Assembly (NCBI GenBank): GCA_905215725.1 | Contig: CAJMRD010000032.1 | Location: 1 to 22,447 of the forward strand | Reading direction: 5' to 3' | Origin: an uncultured bacterium | GTDB taxonomy: Bacteria > Actinomycetota > Coriobacteriia > Coriobacteriales > Coriobacteriaceae | Length of the DNA stretch: 22,447 bases | Part shown: positions 22,440 to 22,447 of the stretch, in pieces | Numbering within the stretch: position 1 is the first letter of the stretch | How the letters are laid out: the number at the start of each line of letters is the position of its first letter | Position numbers and translations under genes: made by a program | Notes under the pieces: generated by a model | What the model saw: the letters and a program-made list of their open reading frames with translations, nothing else | The model's database searches: none | Told to the model about the DNA's origin: nothing

Positions 22440-22447
22440 ATAAGCCT

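Overview
The bulk of the window (about 1805-19167) looks like the chromosome of a high-GC Gram-positive gut bacterium, most likely a Coriobacteriia member such as Collinsella. I infer this from GC-rich codons, strong AGGAGG-type ribosome sites, a Tat-type lipoprotein, an actinobacterial-style EF-G-like GTPase and the overall gene style. No rRNA or tRNA gene is visible, so the taxonomy is not proven. Both ends differ from this core. Bases 1-~1803 are GC-rich but use other codons and hold an M29 aminopeptidase and peptide-ABC permeases cut off mid-gene. Bases ~19168-22447 are clearly AT-richer and carry Firmicutes-type cargo and a conjugative-element gene. The window is therefore either a mosaic made by horizontal transfer or a chimeric metagenomic contig.

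Layout: (1) 1-1803: 3' part of an M29 aminopeptidase, a complete DppB/OppB permease and a 5' stump of the partner permease. (2) 1845-3335: rlmD-type 23S rRNA methyltransferase on the minus strand. It is separated by a repeat-rich divergent spacer (35-bp perfect inverted repeat) from (3) a three-gene polar amino-acid ABC transporter operon (3760-6030) with its own promoter and terminator. (4) 6341-8416: EF-G-like translation GTPase behind a long leader. (5) 8546-9529: secreted DNA-entry-type nuclease. (6) 10000-11700: AlbA_2/Schlafen-type ATP-binding HTH protein, preceded by about ten copies of a TTTAGAGAGA site. (7) 11997-17921: larE, a HAD phosphatase/mutase, a LacI regulator, glmS and a GntR/FCD regulator. 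(8) 18085-19119: YeiH-family membrane transporter.

Four copies of a roughly 45-50 bp hairpin-forming repeat are scattered through the core (9685, 11772, 14967, 17144). Base changes within the stem keep it paired. Two same-orientation copies bracket the AlbA_2 locus.

Right end, read on the minus strand: stump of a Maff-2 family conjugation gene, leader copy 1 with promoter, stump of an XRE regulator, a MerR-type promoter with a 19-bp spacer, MATE efflux pump, MerR/GyrI-like regulator, truncated B3/4-domain gene, fragment of a group II intron reverse transcriptase, leader copy 2 with a consensus promoter, intrinsic terminator, nitroreductase stump, and then the chromosomal yeiH gene. The two leaders are related in sequence, and each starts exactly where a conjugative-element or intron reading frame is broken. 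This repeated module arrangement is the most unusual structure in the window.
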